Source of the DNA: Cladorhizidae sp. MBARI D1340-BT2
Lineage: Eukaryota > Porifera > Demospongiae > Poecilosclerida > Cladorhizidae
NCBI GenBank assembly: GCA_028752905.1
Contig: JAQNBH010000011.1
Coordinates: 27,909,178-27,973,177 of the forward strand
Length of the DNA: 64,000 nucleotides
Direction of reading: 5' to 3'
Shown: piece by piece, positions 59,710 to 64,000 of the stretch
Layout: every line of letters begins with the position of its first letter
Position numbering within the stretch: position 1 is the first letter of the stretch
Position numbers and translations under genes: made by a program
Notes under the pieces: generated by a model
What the model was told of the DNA's origin: nothing
The model's database searches: none
The model's input: the letters and a program-made list of their open reading frames with translations, nothing else

Positions 59710-61199
59710 TATGAACTCTGTTGTGTAGCAAGACATGAACTCTGACGTGCATCAAGCCATGAACTCTGGTGTGTATCATGCCATGAACTCTGGTGTGTTT
59801 CAAGCCATGAACTCTGGTGTGTACCAAGCCATGAACTCTTGGGTGCATCAAGCCATGAACTCTGGCGTGCAGCAAGCCATGAACTCTGGCGTGCAGCAAG
59901 CCATGAACTCTGGTGTGTCAAGCCATGAACTCTGGTGTGTAACAACAAGCCATGAACACTGGTATGCATCAAGCCATGAACTCTGGTGTACATCAAGCCA
60001 AGAACACTGGTGTGCATCAAGCTATGAACTCTGGTGTGTATCAAGCTATGAACTCTGGTCTGTATGAAATGATATGAACTCTAGTGTGTAGTAAAACATG
60101 AATTCTGGTGTGTATCAAGCTATGAACTCTAGTCTATATCAAGCTATATGAACTCTGGTGTGTAGCAAGACATGAACTTTGGTGTGCATCAAGCCATGAA
60201 CTCTGGTGGGTATCAAGCTATGAACTCTGGTCTGTATCAAGCTATGAACTCGGGTGTGTAGCAAGCCATGAAGTCTGGTGTGTAGCAGTCATGAACTCTG
60301 TTTCAAGCCATGAACACTGGTGTCTTAAGCCATGAACTCTGGTATACAGCAAGCCATAAACTCTGGTGTGCATCAAGCCATGAACTCTGATGCATCAAGC
60401 AATAAACTCTGGTGTGCATCAAGCAATGAACTCTGGTGTTTCTCAAGCTATGAACTCTGGTTCGTATCAAGCTATGAACTCTGGTGTCTGGCAAGACATG
60501 AACTCTGGTGTGTATCAAGCTATGAACTCTGGTCTGTATCAAGCTATGAACTCTGATGTGCATCAAGCCATGAACTCTGGTGTGCATAAAGCCATGAACT
60601 CGGGTATGCTTCTAGCCATAAATTCTGGTGTGCATCAAGCTATGAACTCGGGTGTGCATCAAGCCATGACTTCGGGAGTGCAGCAAGCGTTGAACTCTAT
60701 GAACTCTGGTGTGCATCAAACCATGAACTATGGTGTGTGTCAAGACATGAACTCTGGTGTCAGTAACCAAGAAGTTCGCATCAAGCCATGAACTCTGGTG
60801 TTTATCAAGCTGTGCACTCTGGTGTGTATCAAGCCATGAACTCTAGTGGATATCAAGATATGAACTCTGGTCTGTATCAAGCTATGAACTCTGGTGTGTA
60901 GCAAGACATGAACTCTGATGTTCATCAAGCCATCAACTCTGGTGTGTATCATGCCAATGAACTCTGGTGTGTTTCAAGCCATGAACTCTGTCTGGTGTGT
61001 ACGAAGCCATGAACACTTGGGTGCATTAAGCCATGAACTCTGGATTGTAGGAAGCCATGAATGCTGGTGTGCATCAAGCCATGAACTCTGGTGTGTAGGA
61101 AGCCATGAACTCTGGTGTATACCAAGCTATGAACTCTGGTCTGTATCAGGCTATGAAATCTGGTGTGTAGCAAAACATGAATTCTGGTGTGTATCAAGC
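59710..61199. repeat. Higher-order repeat of 1.49 kb, copy 1 (partner 61200-62689)
   Basis: The offset is 1490 bp: AACAACAAGCCATGAACACT at 59941 and 61431, and GTCAGTAACCAAGAAGTTCG at about 60759 and 62249. The two copies are almost identical, which suggests the most recent expansion in the array. Confidence 0.85.
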
Positions 61200-64000
61200 T
61201 ATGAACTCTGGTGTGTAGCAAGACATGAACTCTGATGTGCATCAAGCCATGAACTCTGGTGTGTATCATGCCATGAACTCTGGTGTGTTTCAAGCCATGA
61301 ACTCTGGTGTGTACCAAGCCATGAACTCTTGGGTGCATCAAGCCATGAACTCTGGCATGCAGCAAGCCATGAACTCTGGCGTGCAGCAAGCCATGAACTC
61401 TGGTGTGTCAAGCCATGAACTCTGGTGTGTAACAACAAGCCATGAACACTGGTATGCATCAAGCCATGAACTCTGGTGTACATCAAGCCAAGAACACTGG
61501 TGTGCATCAAGCTATGAACTCTGGTGTGTATCAAGCTATGAACTCTGGTCTGTATGAAATGATATGAACTCTAGTGTGTAGTAAAACATGAATTCTGGTG
61601 TGTATCAAGCTATGAACTCTAGTCTATATCAAGCTATATGAACTCTGGTGTGTAGCAAGACATGAACTTTGGTGTGCATCAAGCCATGAACTCTGGTGGG
61701 TATCAAGCTATGAACTCTGGTCTGTATCAAGCTATGAACTCGGGTGTGTAGCAAGCCATGAAGTCTGGTGTGTAGCAGTCATGAACTCTGTTTCAAGCCA
61801 TGAACACTGGTGTCTTAAGCCATGAACTCTGGTATACAGCAAGCCATAAACTCTGTTGTGCATCAAGCCATGAACTCTGGTGCATCAAGCAATAAACTCT
61901 GGTGTGCATCAAGCAATGAACTCTGGTGTTTCTCAAGCTATGAACTCTGGTTCGTATCAAGCTATGAACTCTGGTGTCTGGCAAGACATGAACTCTGGTG
62001 TGTATCAAGCTATGAACTCTGGTCTGTATCAAGCTATGAACTCTGTTGTGCATCAAGCCATGAACTCTGGTGTGCATAAAGCCATGAAGTCGGGTATGCT
62101 TCTAGCCATAAATTCTGGTGTGCATCAAGCTATGAACTCGGGTGTGCATCAAGCCATGACTTCGGGAGTGCAGCAAGCATTGAACTCTATGAACTCTGGT
62201 GTGCATCAAGCCATGAACTATGGTGTGTGTCAAGACATGAACTCTGGTGTCAGTAACCAAGAAGTTCGCATCAAGCCATGAACTCTGGTGTGTATCAAGC
62301 TATGCACTCTGGTGTGTATCAAGCCATGAACTCTAGTGGATATCAAGATATGAACTCTGGTCTGTATCAAGCTATGAACTCTGGTGTGTAGCAAGACATG
62401 AACTCTGATGTGCATCAAGCCATCAACTCTGGTGTGTATCATGCCAATGAACTCTGGTGTGTTTCAAGCCATGAACTCTGTCTGGTGTGTACGAAGCCAT
62501 GAACACTTGGGTGCATCAAGCCATGAACTCTGGATTGTAGGAAGCCATGAATGCTGGTGTGCATCAAGCCATGAACTCTGGTGTGTAGGAAGCCATGAAC
62601 TCTGGTATGCATCAAGCCATGAACTCTGGTGTGTACCAAGCTATGAACTCTGGTCTGTATCAGGCTATGAAATCTGGTGTGTAGCAAAACATGAATTCTG
62701 GTGTGTATCAAGCTATGAACTCCAGTCTATATCAAGCTATATGAACTCTGGTGTGTAACAAGACATGAACTCTGGTGTGCAGCAAGCCATGAACTCTGGC
62801 GGGTATCAAACTATGAACTCTGGTCTGTATCAAGCTATGAACTCGGGTGCCATGAAGTCTGGTGTGTAGCAGTCATGAAATCTGTATCAGGCCATGAACT
62901 CTGGTGTCTCAAGCCATGAACTCTGGTTTGCAGCAAGCCATAAACTCTGGTGCAATGAAAATTGGTGTGCATCAAGCCGTGAACTTTGGTGGGTTTGAAG
63001 CTATGAATGCTGGTGTGTGGCAAGCCATGAACTCAAGATTGCGTTCAGCAAGCCATGAACTCGGGCATGCATCAAGCCATCAACTCTGGTATGTATCAAG
63101 CTATGAATTCTGGGGTGTAGCAAAACATGAACTCTGGTGTGTAGCAAGACATGAACTCTGGTGTGTAGCAGTCATGAACTCTGTATCAAGCCATGAACTC
63201 TGGTGTCTCAAGTCATGAACTCTGGTGTGTGTCAAGCCATGAACTCTGGTGTGCATCAAGCCATGAACTTTGGTGTGCATCAAGCCATGAACTATGGTGT
63301 GCATCAAGCCATAAACAACTCTGGTGTACATCAAGCCTTGAACTCTGGCGTGTATCAACCCATGAACTCTGGTGTGCATCAAGCCATGAACTCTGGTGTG
63401 CATCAAACCATGAACTTTGGTGTGCATCAAGTAATGAACTCTGGTGGGTATCAAGCCAAGAACTCTGGTGTATAGCAACCCATGAAATCTGATGTGCAGC
63501 AAGCCATGAACTCTGGCACGCATCAAGCCATAAACTCTGGTATGTATCAAGCTATGAACTCTGGTGTGAAGCAAGACATGAACTCTAGTGTGTAGCAGTC
63601 ATGAACTCTGTACCAAGCCATGAACTCTGGTGTATCAAGCCATGAACTCTGGTGTGTGTCAAGCCAAGAACTCTGGTTTGCATCAAGCCATGAACTCGGG
63701 CATGTATCAAGCTATTAACTCTGGTGTGCATCAAACCCATAAACTCTGGTGTGCATCAAGCCATGAACTCTGGTGTGCAGCAAGCGATCAACTCTATGAA
63801 CTCTGGTGTGCATCAAGCCATGAATTCTGGTGTGTATCGTGCTATGAACTCTTGTGTGTATCTAGCCATGCACTCTGGTGTGCATCATGCCATGAACTCT
63901 GGTGTGCATCAAGGCATGAACTCGGATATGATTCATGCAATGAACTATGGTGTTTATCAACTATGAACTCTAGTGGATATCAAGCTATGAACTTTGGTGT

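Larger units (their letters stand above)
44964..64000. repeat. 24-bp (8-codon) minisatellite, at least 19 kb
   Basis: About 790 copies of GCCATGAACTCTGGTGTGCATCAA, continuing past the window. The period is exactly eight codons, so stop-free frames persist for hundreds of bases on both strands: plus-strand HQAMNSGV and SSHELWCA, minus-strand MHTRVHGL. Common variants are GTGTAGCAA (a stop in the HQAMNSGV frame), TATCAAGCT and GTAGCAGTCATGAA. Stops recur every 50-150 codons and no splice-framed or conserved unit is evident, so I annotate none of these frames as genes. Confidence 0.98.

Noticed and set aside
45544..63966. Dozens of frames with HQAMNSGV, SSHELWCA or MHTRVHGL repeats
   Set aside because: All arise from the 24-bp tandem unit; every frame is ended by the common TAG-containing unit variants, and none has a distinct domain.

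Overview
This is eukaryotic, almost certainly invertebrate animal DNA. It is AT-rich, shows GT..AG splice signals, and consists mostly of tandem repeats and transposable elements, with no intact host gene that I can recognise. The mix of elements (a DUF7869-like DNA transposon, Tc1/mariner, piggyBac, hAT and Gmr1-like Ty3/gypsy) would suit a sponge or another early-branching or marine invertebrate. That placement is inference; nothing here fixes the species.

Layout. 1-8804 is a 28-bp minisatellite with several kilobase-scale internal duplications. 8805-15532 is a TA-rich ~55-bp minisatellite split by a 5.19-kb DNA transposon (9634-14824). The transposon has perfect 35-bp terminal inverted repeats and an apparently intact two-exon gene for a DUF7869-like protein, and carries a decayed Tc1/mariner copy (10239-12615). 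15533-18120 holds a 34-bp minisatellite and ends in a terminus related to that transposon. 18244-18310 is a possible transmembrane exon.

18560-22103 is a chain of relics on the minus strand: an N-terminal piggyBac fragment fused in frame to a Gmr1-like Ty3/gypsy pol relic (integrase before reverse transcriptase), whose integrase core is split by an 866-bp TTAA-flanked element. 22440-23885 holds long (TAA)n and (ATT)n tracts that form a giant inverted repeat. 23885-28760 is a degenerate ~179-bp satellite with a ~1.14-kb higher-order period.

29331-30085 is a dispersed repeat whose end has been amplified into a 48-bp array; its partner is at 42011-42527. 32340-33445 is an internally deleted piggyBac element whose preserved end carries three 16-bp palindromes at exact 43-bp spacing. 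35985-39799 is a recent Gmr1-like LTR retrotransposon with near-identical LTRs, a CCATA target duplication, intact gag and deleted pol. 42564-43976 is a hAT relic. 44285-44960 is another 34-bp minisatellite, and 44964-64000 is a 24-bp (8-codon) minisatellite that runs off the window and has 3.85-kb and 1.49-kb higher-order repeats.

The genes do not form a pathway. They record successive insertions into, and expansions of, repetitive DNA. The best candidate for something new is the TIR-bounded DUF7869-like transposon: its ends and intact gene argue that this protein family acts as a transposase.
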